Shown here: piece by piece, positions 1 to 6,773 of the stretch
Layout of the letters: each line of letters opens with the position of its first letter
Numbering within the stretch: the first letter of the stretch is position 1
NCBI GenBank assembly: GCA_025354065.1
Contig: JANXNM010000470.1
Span: forward strand, 1 to 8,514
Reading direction: 5' to 3'
From: Synechococcales cyanobacterium 340R_concoct_173_sub
GTDB taxonomy: Bacteria; Cyanobacteriota; Cyanobacteriia; Leptolyngbyales; Leptolyngbyaceae
Length of the DNA stretch: 8,514 nt
Program-made: the position numbers and the translations under genes
Notes under the pieces: generated by a model
Databases searched by the model: none
What the model saw: only the letters and a program-made list of their open reading frames with translations
What the model was told of the DNA's origin: nothing

Positions 1-774
1 GACTGGATTTCGATCGTCATTCCCCCCACAGAACCGATGACGCTCCCAGCAGAAGATATTCCATTGGAAATTCTTTACGAAGACAGTAGCCTGATCATCA
101 TCAACAAAGCAGCGGGCATGGTCGTCCATCCGTCCCCCGGCCACAGCAACGGCACCCTGGTTAATGCACTTCTCTTTCACTGCGAAGCCAAGGGAGAGAC
201 CCTTCCAGGCATCAACGGCATCCAGCGCCCCGGCATCGTCCATCGTCTCGACAAAGACACTACAGGGGCGATCGTCGTGGCGAAAACTGAACAGGCATTG
301 CATCATCTTCAAGCCCAATTCAAAACCAAAACCGCTCGCAGATCCTACCGAGGAATCGTCTACGGCGCACCTCAAGCAGATTCTGGCACCGTCAATCAGC
401 CGATCGGTCGTCATCCAGTCGATCGGCAAAAGCAAGCGATTGTGGCGGAAAGTGCGGGAGGGCGATCGGCGATTACCCATTGGAAAGTTCAAGAGCGAAT
501 CGGGGCGTTCACTAGCATGGAGTATGAACTTGAAACCGGGCGAACCCATCAGATTCGAGTCCACACAACTCATATCGGCTATCCGATTTTGGGCGATCCG
601 CTTTATGGTGCTGGTCGTAAATTGGTGAATGTAAATCTAACGGGGCAAGCCCTACATGCATGGCGACTAAGACTATTACATCCCGTTACAGAAGAATGGA
701 TCGAGGCGATCGCACCGTTGCCAAAAACCATGGATACTCTAGCGGAAGTGTTGCGCAAACGGGCACGATCGTAA
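1..774 (+). CDS. RluA/RluD-family 23S rRNA pseudouridine synthase, 5'-truncated by window edge
   Basis: This enzyme isomerises uridine to pseudouridine in RNA; RluD relatives act on large-subunit rRNA in the cytoplasm. Counting from the internal Met codon at 37, the family core is plain: NKAAGMVVHPSPG (residues 23-35), the catalytic loop HRLDKDTTG (69-77) with catalytic Asp72, and ETGRTHQIRVH further on. The frame stays open upstream to base 1 (DWISIVIPPTEP precedes Met37), which matches the linker after an N-terminal S4 RNA-binding domain. In E. coli RluD the catalytic Asp is residue 139, so roughly 60-70 residues, mainly the S4 domain, are probably outside the window. The Met at 37 is therefore very likely not the true start. 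The gene ends in TAA at 772-774, four bases from the convergent kinase gene. Family assignment is firm; the exact rRNA target (RluD versus RluA/RluC type) is inferred from the RluD-like linker and motifs. Confidence 0.93.
   Translation, partial: DWISIVIPPTEPMTLPAEDIPLEILYEDSSLIIINKAAGMVVHPSPGHSNGTLVNALLFHCEAKGETLPGINGIQRPGIVHRLDKDTTGAIVVAKTEQALHHLQAQFKTKTARRSYRGIVYGAPQADSGTVNQPIGRHPVDRQKQAIVAESAGGRSAITHWKVQERIGAFTSMEYELETGRTHQIRVHTTHIGYPILGDPLYGAGRKLVNVNLTGQALHAWRLRLLHPVTEEWIEAIAPLPKTMDTLAEVLRKRARS
706..713. repeat. HIP1 octamer GCGATCGC
   Basis: Exact HIP1 site near the 3' end of the pseudouridine synthase gene; marks host-like cyanobacterial DNA. Confidence 0.9.
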
Positions 775-778
775 GCTA

Positions 779-1633
779 CTAATCTTCCGGATCCTCTAAG
801 AACCACGATCGCGTCCCAAATGATTGACACGATCGTGCAGCAATTTTAGTAGCATTCGACAATGCCGTGGGAAAGTCTTGATATAGTATAAAATGACAAA
901 ATGCACCATGAAAAACATCACCTGCACCCAAGGTGTCTACTACTTTAACTCTAGGAACGGATACAGTTCCCGATCGATTATGATCGCAATATAAAATCAT
1001 ATTTGCCCCTTGAGTAATGGCAACAAAGGGAATTTTAAAACCATTTAGAAATTCAAATACTTCATTTGATTGTTCGCAGTTTGGAGGTAAGAAATTCGTG
1101 GAGCAAATCGCATAATCAGCATAGGCTAACACTGTCTCAAATCCTGGTTTCCAACTCCCACAATCTATTACCACGGGAATACCATGAGCCTTAGCCAATG
1201 CCGCGATCGCAGCACTCACCACCATCTGATGCCCGTCAATTAATACAACATCGACTCCATCCAAAATCTTCAAGGGAAACTGATCTACTTGAAACTCTGT
1301 GGCATTCACCGAAATCACGGCCCGATCGCCTGTGGATTGGGTGACTAATATTGAAGAAATTGGGGGTGATTCTAGCCGATCGGGTAGGAGATCAAATAGT
1401 TCTAGATTTGCTAGATCAGAATGAATAAATTGACAGCTAGGGTGTTTGCCAATTGCACTGAGTAACCGACTGTGATTACCGAGCCATTGAAAGGTCATAG
1501 CGGCGTTTGTAGCTGGCCCTCCTGCTGCGGTGAGAGCATCGATCGCGACTATTTTTTGATTGGGTTGTGGAATGCTAGAGGTCAAATAAATGAAGTCCAG
1601 TGTTGTTAGACCGATAAAGAGGCCGATCGGCAT
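779..1633 (-). CDS. PfkB/ribokinase-family carbohydrate kinase
   Basis: This is a cytoplasmic ATP-dependent kinase of the PfkB family, 284 residues from the chosen start and near the usual size of about 300. Visible signatures are the N-terminal substrate-binding stretch AAGGPATNAA (36-45) and the C-terminal PfkB signature DTLGAGDVFHGAF (233-245), where Asp239 is the expected catalytic base and GAGD forms the anion hole. The substrate cannot be read from sequence; a sugar or nucleoside is likely. I chose the ATG at 1633 because the conserved fold begins directly with GLFIGLTTLDFIYL, and GGAT lies 6 nt before it. An in-frame ATG at 1666 would add 11 residues (MDNIRIVLDNI) and has AGAG 10 nt upstream, so it is a real alternative. 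The frame is open back to 1795, but that extension would overlap the antitoxin remnant and looks non-coding. Stop TAG is at 779-781. Confidence 0.88.
   Translation of the reverse strand: MPIGLFIGLTTLDFIYLTSSIPQPNQKIVAIDALTAAGGPATNAAMTFQWLGNHSRLLSAIGKHPSCQFIHSDLANLELFDLLPDRLESPPISSILVTQSTGDRAVISVNATEFQVDQFPLKILDGVDVVLIDGHQMVVSAAIAALAKAHGIPVVIDCGSWKPGFETVLAYADYAICSTNFLPPNCEQSNEVFEFLNGFKIPFVAITQGANMILYCDHNRSGTVSVPRVKVVDTLGAGDVFHGAFCHFILYQDFPTALSNATKIAARSCQSFGTRSWFLEDPED
1203..1210. repeat. HIP1 octamer GCGATCGC
   Basis: Exact HIP1 site inside the PfkB-family kinase gene; it is the last one before a gap of nearly 7 kb without any. Confidence 0.9.
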
Positions 1634-1746
1634 GATGTTATCCAAAACAATTCTAATATTGTCCATCGTGAGGGTACTCTTTTTGGAGCCGGAAAATTGT
1701 GTATGATGGATGCTGTGGGGAGACAATAAGCACTCAGTGATTGAAA

Positions 1747-1950
1747 ATGACCCAAATTCAAATTTCTCTGGAAGGAGCGAGTGCGATCGGGTCACAATCG
1801 ATTGTGTTGGGGATTCTCAATGGACAAAAGCAGTTTACAGTGGAACATATTGAAAAATTAGCAGCATTTTTCCACGTCTTACCAGCGATATTTTTAGCGT
1901 TCACCTGCGAACAGAAATGTCTACTGGCAATGGGAGTTAATAAAGAATAG
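1747..1950 (+). pseudogene. HigA/Xre-like antitoxin remnant (C-terminal HTH half)
   Basis: A short frame (ATG 1747, 67 residues; a TTG at 1741 would add two) contains IGSQSIVLGILNGQKQFTVE followed by HIEKLAAFFHVLPAIF. This strongly resembles the end of the helix-turn-helix domain of HigA-type antitoxins, which typically read GS.S.VS..LNGKR.lTv..I..La..FhVSPa.F. Full HigA-type proteins are roughly 100-140 residues, so the N-terminal half is missing. An in-frame TGA at 1738-1740 sits immediately upstream, and I see no matching coding sequence in the other forward frames before it. The final residues after IFL (AFTCEQKCLLAMGVNKE) do not look like the family. No HigB-type toxin is adjacent. I read this as a decayed antitoxin gene. 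It could still be a small expressed DNA-binding protein, as the HTH core is largely retained. Confidence 0.55.
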
Positions 1951-1994
1951 ATCGATTTGTTTTGATGATTTCAATTTTCATGTTCAGCCTATTC

Positions 1995-2007
1995 TGAGAA
2001 CTTCTCA
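1995..2007. promoter_or_regulatory. Perfect 13-bp inverted repeat upstream of hsdR, candidate operator
   Basis: TGAGAA-C-TTCTCA is a perfect dyad with 6-bp arms and a one-base centre. It ends 13 bases before the hsdR ATG and abuts a possible -10 element, TATTCT, at 1990-1995. I do not see a convincing -35 at 17 bp. Position and symmetry suit an operator for a dimeric HTH regulator, but short dyads arise by chance and no regulator is identified. Confidence 0.3.
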
Positions 2008-2020
2008 CCCTTTAACATTT

Positions 2021-2287
2021 ATGACTTTTAACGAAGACTATAGAGTTAAACTTCCCTCGGTATTACATCTAAACCGTCTGGGTTATCAATATTTATCGCT
2101 GAAGGGTGCAGTGTGGGATAAATCAACTAATATTTTTACTGATATTTTCAAAGATAGTATTGCTAAAATCAATCCTGAGCTAGAAGCAGGGGATTTAGAT
2201 CGATTATTGTCAGAGATTCGCTTTACCTTAGAAAATGAAGATTTGGGTAAGGCATTTTATGATTCTATTACTCGATCGATCGAGTAA
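2021..2287 (+). CDS. HsdR N-terminal fragment (88 aa) before the frameshift
   Basis: This frame encodes the first part of the HsdR N-terminal domain, including LGYQYLSLKGAVWDKSTNIF and the LENEDLGKAFYDSIT stretch. These precede the nuclease core in this HsdR subfamily. The last residues (IE then TAA) come from the frame change and are not family-like. The fragment lacks the PD-(D/E)xK catalytic residues and all helicase motifs, so alone it should have no enzymatic activity. It overlaps the following frame by 53 bases. It would matter only if it assembles with the downstream product as a split protein, or if the frame is restored in part of the population. Confidence 0.7.
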   Translation: MTFNEDYRVKLPSVLHLNRLGYQYLSLKGAVWDKSTNIFTDIFKDSIAKINPELEAGDLDRLLSEIRFTLENEDLGKAFYDSITRSIE

Positions 2288-5054
2288 TAGAATCATCGAT
2301 TTTGAGGATTTTGATAATAATAGCTTCCATGTAGTTACAGAACTAACATACAAGAACGGAGATGAAGAATTTCGCCCAGATATTGTTATTTTAATTAATG
2401 GAATGCCGTTGGCTTTTGTTGAAGTAAAGATACCGAATAATAAAGGCGGAGTGTTGGAAGAACGCACTAGAATTAATACTCGCTTCAGCAACAAAAATTT
2501 TAGGCAGTTTGCGAATATTACACAGCTAATGGTTTTCTCCAATAACATGGAGTATCGAGATGATTTGCCTTTGGCCGGAGCTTTTTATGCTGCACCATCT
2601 TATCAAAACCACGATTTCAATTATTTTAGAGAAGAAGAATCTCTAGATCTAGCAGTTCTTTTGAGTGCAGAGACTGAAGAGAATGAAAATTATGTTCTCA
2701 AAGATAATAACAAACAGATAATTAAGAATAACGATTCTGAGTTTATCCCTAACAAAGAACCTAGTACTCCTACAAATCGTTTATTAACTTCCCTGTTTAG
2801 TCGGGAACGGTTAAAGTTTATTTTAAGTTATTCGATCGCGTATCTTAAGGAAGAAAGCGGTTGGAAAAAACATATTATGCGCTACCCACAACTGTTCGCC
2901 ACAAAAGCGATCGAGCGCCAGTTGGAAGCGGGAGTAAGAAAGGGGATTATTTGGCATACTCAAGGGAGTGGTAAGACTGCATTAGCTTTTTATAATGTTA
3001 AATTTCTAACGGATTACTTTAAAGCTAAAAAAGTTATTCCGAAGTTTTACTTTATTGTCGATCGCATAGATTTATTGCAACAAGCCGAAGGGGAATTTAG
3101 AAGCCGTGGGCTGATTACGCACGCAGTTAATTCGAGAGAAGCTTTTGCAAAGGATATCAAATCTACTAGTGCAATTCATAACTTTTCGGGTAAGCCAGAG
3201 ATAACAGTAGTTAATATCCAGAAGTTTAAAGATGATCCCGATGTGGTGCGAACTGAAGATTATGATCTGAGCATTCAGCGGATTTATTTTCTGGATGAAG
3301 TTCATCGTAGTTATAATCCCACGGGGAGTTTCCTCGCTAATCTTACTCAGTCAGATACTAATTCGATTAAGATTGGTTTGACGGGTACGCCATTATTAGG
3401 TGATGACTACAATTCTAAATTGCTATTCGGTGATTATATTCATAAGTATTATTATGATGCTTCGATTGCTGATGGCTATACGTTACGGTTGATTCGCGAG
3501 GAAATTTCGACCAATTACAAGCTAAGTTTGCAACAGGCTTTAGATAGTATTCAGGTGTCGCAAGGTGATGTGGATAAGAAGCTGTTATTTGCTCATCAAA
3601 GCTACGTAGAGCCGTTATTAAATTATATTATCAATGATTTTGAGCAGAGCCGAACTCAATTTAATGATGGGACTATCGGCGGAATGGTGATCTGTGATAG
3701 TGCGAATCAAGCGAAGAAGTTGTATGAGGTATTTCAAGCTAGATTAAATATTAGCAGCGAGACCATAGCACTAATCAGGCCACCCAAATATCCCGTTAAA
3801 ACTGCTGCGGTGATTTTGTATGATGTGGGTACCAAGACGGAGCGTAAAAGTTGGATTGAAGATTTTAAGCAGGGGAAGATTGATCTGTTGTTTGTGTTTA
3901 ATATGCTATTAACTGGCTTTGATGCAAAACGACTGAAGAAGCTCTATTTAGGGCGGATAATTAAAAAACATAATCTGTTGCAAGCTCTAACCCGTGTCAA
4001 TCGGACTTACAAAGATTTTCGCTATGGGTTTGTGGTGGATTTTGCCGATATTAGTAAAGAATTTGATGCGACAAATAAGGCTTATTTTGATGAGTTGCAA
4101 GCGGAATTGGGCGATGAGGTAGAGCATTACTCGAATTTGTTTAAATCACGAGATGAGATCGAGGCGGAAATTGAAGAGATTAAGGATGTGCTATTTCGCT
4201 ATGACACTAGTAATGCCGAAATTTTCTCGCGACAGATTGAGAAAATTCACGATCGAGAGCCTATTCTTGCGCTAAAGAGAGCTTTAGATAATGCTAAAAG
4301 TCTCTATAACTTAATTCGGTTGATGGGAAATTACGATCTGTTAGATCATCTCGATTTTCAAAAGTTGAATGATTTGTATCAGGAAGTTAGTAACCGTTTA
4401 AATTATCTCAATCTGAGCGAACGTCTAGAAAATGATACAGATATCACCAATTTGCTGAGTGAGGCATTAGAAGATGTAATTTTTTCCTTTGTCAAGATTG
4501 GGGAAGAAGAATTAATCTTGGCGGATAAACTTAGAAATACTCTGCGACGTACCCGCGAGGCTTTGGCGAATAATTTCGATAAGACAGACCCAAAATTTAT
4601 CAGCTTGAAGGAAGAGTTAGAGCGATTATTTAGACAGAAAAAGTTAAGCGAGGTAACACAGAAGGAGATGAACACGAATATTGGCTGTCTGAATAAGATT
4701 TACGTGAAAATTTTAGAACTTAATCGGCAAAATAATCTATTGCGGGATAAGTATGACAATGATCTCAAATATGCACGGATTCATAAGCGATTGATGGAGT
4801 CGGGGAAACTATCACAGACGGAGCGGAAGATTTGTGAGGCGTTGCGGGGAGTGAAAGCTCGGGCAGATAGTACGGTGCTGCAAAATACGCGGATTTTGAA
4901 TAATGAGAGTTATTTCAAGAATGATATGGTACGATTGCTGATCGATGAGTTTCAAAACCAGCACAACATTCCGCTGAATGCGCCTGTATCGCAATATATT
5001 AATAATCTGGTTGTGAAAGAGTACATGAATGAGTTTAATGGGATGAGTGCGTGA
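2235..5054 (+). CDS. hsdR: HsdR main fragment (939 aa): nuclease core, translocase and C-terminal helical domain
   Basis: Numbering from ATG 2235. The nuclease core has RPDIVILINGMPLAFVEVK, with Asp49, Glu63 and Lys65 matching the PD-(D/E)xK pattern. The translocase has Walker A GSGKT (244-248), a DEVH box (354-357; DEAH or DECH is more usual), motif III LTGTP (382-386), LLTGFDAKRLKKLYLGR (559-575) and motif VI QALTRVNR (584-591). The remainder, to 939, is charged and probably helical, as in the C-terminal HsdM/HsdS contact region. The first residues from 2235 (MKIWVRHF) are out-of-frame translation of the N-terminal fragment. The second Met, ATG 2259, has TAAGG six bases upstream and would give 931 residues. 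Compared with intact HsdR it lacks about 85 N-terminal residues, so activity is doubtful without the other fragment. hsdM follows after 84 bases. Confidence 0.88.
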   Translation: MKIWVRHFMILLLDRSSNRIIDFEDFDNNSFHVVTELTYKNGDEEFRPDIVILINGMPLAFVEVKIPNNKGGVLEERTRINTRFSNKNFRQFANITQLMVFSNNMEYRDDLPLAGAFYAAPSYQNHDFNYFREEESLDLAVLLSAETEENENYVLKDNNKQIIKNNDSEFIPNKEPSTPTNRLLTSLFSRERLKFILSYSIAYLKEESGWKKHIMRYPQLFATKAIERQLEAGVRKGIIWHTQGSGKTALAFYNVKFLTDYFKAKKVIPKFYFIVDRIDLLQQAEGEFRSRGLITHAVNSREAFAKDIKSTSAIHNFSGKPEITVVNIQKFKDDPDVVRTEDYDLSIQRIYFLDEVHRSYNPTGSFLANLTQSDTNSIKIGLTGTPLLGDDYNSKLLFGDYIHKYYYDASIADGYTLRLIREEISTNYKLSLQQALDSIQVSQGDVDKKLLFAHQSYVEPLLNYIINDFEQSRTQFNDGTIGGMVICDSANQAKKLYEVFQARLNISSETIALIRPPKYPVKTAAVILYDVGTKTERKSWIEDFKQGKIDLLFVFNMLLTGFDAKRLKKLYLGRIIKKHNLLQALTRVNRTYKDFRYGFVVDFADISKEFDATNKAYFDELQAELGDEVEHYSNLFKSRDEIEAEIEEIKDVLFRYDTSNAEIFSRQIEKIHDREPILALKRALDNAKSLYNLIRLMGNYDLLDHLDFQKLNDLYQEVSNRLNYLNLSERLENDTDITNLLSEALEDVIFSFVKIGEEELILADKLRNTLRRTREALANNFDKTDPKFISLKEELERLFRQKKLSEVTQKEMNTNIGCLNKIYVKILELNRQNNLLRDKYDNDLKYARIHKRLMESGKLSQTERKICEALRGVKARADSTVLQNTRILNNESYFKNDMVRLLIDEFQNQHNIPLNAPVSQYINNLVVKEYMNEFNGMSA
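2248..2252 (+). promoter_or_regulatory. Shine-Dalgarno-like TAAGG for a possible internal restart at ATG 2259
   Basis: TAAGG is followed by six bases (CATTTT) and then ATG 2259, which is in the frame of the HsdR main fragment. This is better ribosome-site spacing than at ATG 2235, where none is seen. It lies upstream of the stop of the N-terminal fragment, so ribosomes finishing at 2287 would need to restart slightly backwards. It may be coincidental, because it encodes conserved residues (GKAF). Confidence 0.3.
2259..2296. repeat. Perfect 38-bp palindrome inside hsdR at the frameshift
   Basis: The 19 bases 2259-2277 (starting ATGATTCTATTACTCG) are exactly the reverse complement of 2278-2296, with no spacer. 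The next outer bases (T2258 and C2297) do not pair. Both strands therefore encode the same peptide, MILLLDRSSNRII, when read in the appropriate frame. As RNA it would fold into a near-loopless hairpin covering the candidate restart codon and the stop of the first HsdR fragment. The palindrome lies in coding sequence rather than at a gene end, so it is not a conventional terminator. Confidence 0.97.
2272..2283. repeat. (TCGA)3 tetranucleotide tract at the palindrome centre
   Basis: Three tandem TCGA units sit within CTCGATCGATCGAG. Two units would restore one continuous hsdR frame (R-S-S-N-R-I-I-D-F); three give a premature TAA at 2285. Removing one unit leaves the palindrome perfect (34 bp). 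The tract is short for a contingency repeat, but its place inside a long palindrome could raise slippage. Confidence 0.9.
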
Positions 5055-5083
5055 GATAGTTTGGAGCGTTGATGGTCTAAATT

Positions 5084-5104
5084 CCCCTAACCCATATTAA
5101 GGGG
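5084..5104 (+). repeat. C-run/G-run hairpin between hsdR and hsdM
   Basis: CCCCTAA pairs with TTA(A)GGGG (5097-5104), forming a 7-bp stem with one bulged A and a 6-base loop; six Gs follow in total. The pattern resembles C-run/TTAA/G-run repeats that I recall as scattered through cyanobacterial intergenic DNA. It lacks the U-run of a classic terminator (GGCTTTGAAG follows), so strong termination is unlikely. It could stabilise the upstream mRNA 3' end or lower hsdM expression relative to hsdR. Confidence 0.5.
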
Positions 5105-5127
5105 GGCTTTGAAGATAGAGTTGTTAT

Positions 5128-5131
5128 GGAG
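5128..5131 (+). promoter_or_regulatory. Shine-Dalgarno GGAG that fixes the hsdM GTG start
   Basis: GGAG is seven bases before GTG 5139. An in-frame TGA at 5136-5138 directly precedes that GTG, so no earlier in-frame start is possible. The nearby ATG 5126 is in another frame and opens only a 9-codon frame ending at 5155. Confidence 0.6.
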
Positions 5132-5138
5132 TCAGTGA

Positions 5139-6773
5139 GTGCAACAGGTAGATAGTTTAGAATTCAAAACTAAAATCACCGAATTGATCGATAGTCTTAA
5201 GGGAATTTGTGCTTCCTATGGTTTGGGAAATGATGGGAATGAATTTAAAATCATTACTCAGGTGTTTTTGTATAAGTTTCTGAATGATAAATTTGCTTAT
5301 GAGGTGAAACAGGTTAGCCCAGATGTAGCGAAAGCTGATAAGTGGGAACAGGCATTAAAGGCGATGGCTGAGGAAGATTATGAGTTTTTGATGCTGCAAC
5401 TTCCACCCGATACGGCGAAATTAAAACCAGAACATTTTATTGCGACGTTATTTGAGGAACAAAACGATCCCGAATTTGCAAAGTTATTTGATGATACCTT
5501 GCGGGCTATCGCGCTGCAAAATAACAATACGTTCTCTGTCAAAACTGAAGGCGATACTAAAGTTCCTTTGTTCGATCGGGTGAGTGAATTTATTACCGAT
5601 ACTTCTAAGCGGAATGAATTTTGTATCGCAATTATCAATCAGTTGGTGAAGTTCAGCGCGGAACATATTTTTACACAGAAATATGATTTCTTTGCGACGA
5701 TCTTTGAGTATTTGATTAAGGACTATAACAAGGATAGTGGTGGGAAGTATGCGGAATACTATACTCCCCATGCTGTGGCGAAAATCATGGCGGCGATTCT
5801 GGTGACGGAGGATGTACAGAATGTGACGGTTTACGATCCTTCGGCGGGTTCGGGGACGTTGTTGATGAATATCGCCCATCGCATTGGTGAGGAACGCTGT
5901 ACGATTTATTCTCAGGATATCTCGCAAAAGTCTTCTAGTTTATTGCGGTTGAATTTGATTCTGAATAATTTGGTGCATTCAATTCCGAATATCATTCAAG
6001 GAAACACGATGTTGCATTCTTATCATAGGGAGGATGGGGAGTTAACGAGGTTTGACTATATTGTGTCGAATCCACCGTTTAAGATGGATTTTAGCGACTA
6101 TCACGCGGCTTTGGATTGTAAGGCAAATAAGGAGCGTTTTTTTGCGGGGATTCCGAATGTGCTGAAGAAGGATAAGGATAAAATGGCGATCTATTTGCTA
6201 TTTTTACAGCATATCATCTATTCGCTCAAGGCTAAGGGGAAGGCGGCGGTGGTGGTACCGACGGGGTTTATTACGGCGCAGGCGGGAATCGATAAGGGGA
6301 TTCGGCAAAAGTTAGTAGATCAAAAGATGCTGGCGGGGGTGGTGTCGATGCCGAGCAATATTTTTGCGACGACAGGAACGAATGTGTCGATTCTGTTTGT
6401 CGATAAGGCAAATCAGGGCGATGTGGTGTTAATCGACGCTTCTGGGTTGGGGGAGACGGTGAAGGATGGTAAGAATCAGAAAACGGTGTTAACGGAGGCG
6501 GAGGAGGCGCAAATTATCTCGACTTTTAATGAGAAGATGGCGGTTGATGATTTTTCGGTGGTGGTGAGCTATGAGGATATTGCGGCTAAAAATTATTCGT
6601 TGAGTGCGGGTCAGTATTTTGATGTAAAAATCGAGTATGTGGATATTTCGCAGGATGAGTTTGAGGAGAAGTTAAGATCTTTTTCAAGTAATCTAGATCG
6701 CTTTTTTGGGGAGTCTAGGGATTTGGAGATTGAGATTAAGAGGCAGTTGGCGGGGTTGAAGTATGAAAACTAA
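5139..6773 (+). CDS. hsdM: HsdM, type I adenine-N6 DNA methyltransferase subunit
   Basis: HsdM transfers methyl from S-adenosylmethionine to adenine N6 within the site chosen by HsdS, acting as M2S or within R2M2S. The 544 residues show the N-terminal helical domain (about 1-180, with SLKGICASYGLGNDGNEFKI) and the conserved GGKYAEYYTP (201-210). SAM-binding motif I follows as DPSAGSGT (233-240), then the catalytic NPPF of motif IV (311-314) and a C-terminal stretch ending in NYSLSAGQYF and a coiled tail that likely contacts HsdS. No key residue is missing. The start is GTG with GGAG seven bases before it. The last 11 bases overlap hsdS, which implies translational coupling. The second half is unusually rich in GCG, GGG and GTG codons (38 of 60 bases are G or C at 6241-6300), unlike the hsdS that follows. 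Confidence 0.95.
   Translation: MQQVDSLEFKTKITELIDSLKGICASYGLGNDGNEFKIITQVFLYKFLNDKFAYEVKQVSPDVAKADKWEQALKAMAEEDYEFLMLQLPPDTAKLKPEHFIATLFEEQNDPEFAKLFDDTLRAIALQNNNTFSVKTEGDTKVPLFDRVSEFITDTSKRNEFCIAIINQLVKFSAEHIFTQKYDFFATIFEYLIKDYNKDSGGKYAEYYTPHAVAKIMAAILVTEDVQNVTVYDPSAGSGTLLMNIAHRIGEERCTIYSQDISQKSSSLLRLNLILNNLVHSIPNIIQGNTMLHSYHREDGELTRFDYIVSNPPFKMDFSDYHAALDCKANKERFFAGIPNVLKKDKDKMAIYLLFLQHIIYSLKAKGKAAVVVPTGFITAQAGIDKGIRQKLVDQKMLAGVVSMPSNIFATTGTNVSILFVDKANQGDVVLIDASGLGETVKDGKNQKTVLTEAEEAQIISTFNEKMAVDDFSVVVSYEDIAAKNYSLSAGQYFDVKIEYVDISQDEFEEKLRSFSSNLDRFFGESRDLEIEIKRQLAGLKYEN

Larger units (their letters stand above)
2021..5054 (+). pseudogene. hsdR: hsdR, type I restriction subunit, interrupted by a +4 frameshift
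   Basis: Read across both frames this is a full-length HsdR, the subunit that gives type I systems ATP-driven DNA translocation and cleavage. The first frame (2021-2287) reads into FYDSITRS and then stops at TAA 2285. The second frame continues with SNRIIDFEDFDNN, which is what the family has next. Removing one 4-bp unit from the TCGATCGATCGA tract at 2272-2283 joins the frames cleanly into a 1009-residue protein, close to the usual HsdR length of about 1000. No other disruption is visible: the nuclease motif, Walker A, DEVH box and motifs III, V and VI are all intact, so the break looks recent or reversible. The start ATG 2021 has no clear Shine-Dalgarno (CCTTTAACATTT precedes it), which is common in cyanobacteria. 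It is the first gene of an R-M-S cluster. A sequencing or assembly error at the palindrome is the main alternative. Confidence 0.85.

Noticed and set aside
164..628. Plus-strand 154-codon open frame within the pseudouridine synthase gene
   Set aside because: Alternate frame of a conserved gene; serine- and arginine-rich with no motif.
775..778. Terminator between the convergent pseudouridine synthase and kinase genes
   Set aside because: Only 4 bp separate the stops and I see no stem plus U-run at either gene end.
2228..2548. Minus-strand open frame of 106 codons sharing MILLLDRSSNRII with the plus strand
   Set aside because: The shared peptide is a direct result of the perfect palindrome; the rest is antisense to conserved HsdR codons and resembles no protein.
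5126..5155. Nine-codon upstream frame overlapping the hsdM GTG start
   Set aside because: Too short to distinguish from chance and lacks its own ribosome site; noted only because it overlaps the start.
5484..5927. Minus-strand 147-codon open frame opposite hsdM
   Set aside because: Antisense to the HsdM N-terminal and SAM-binding regions; no independent support.
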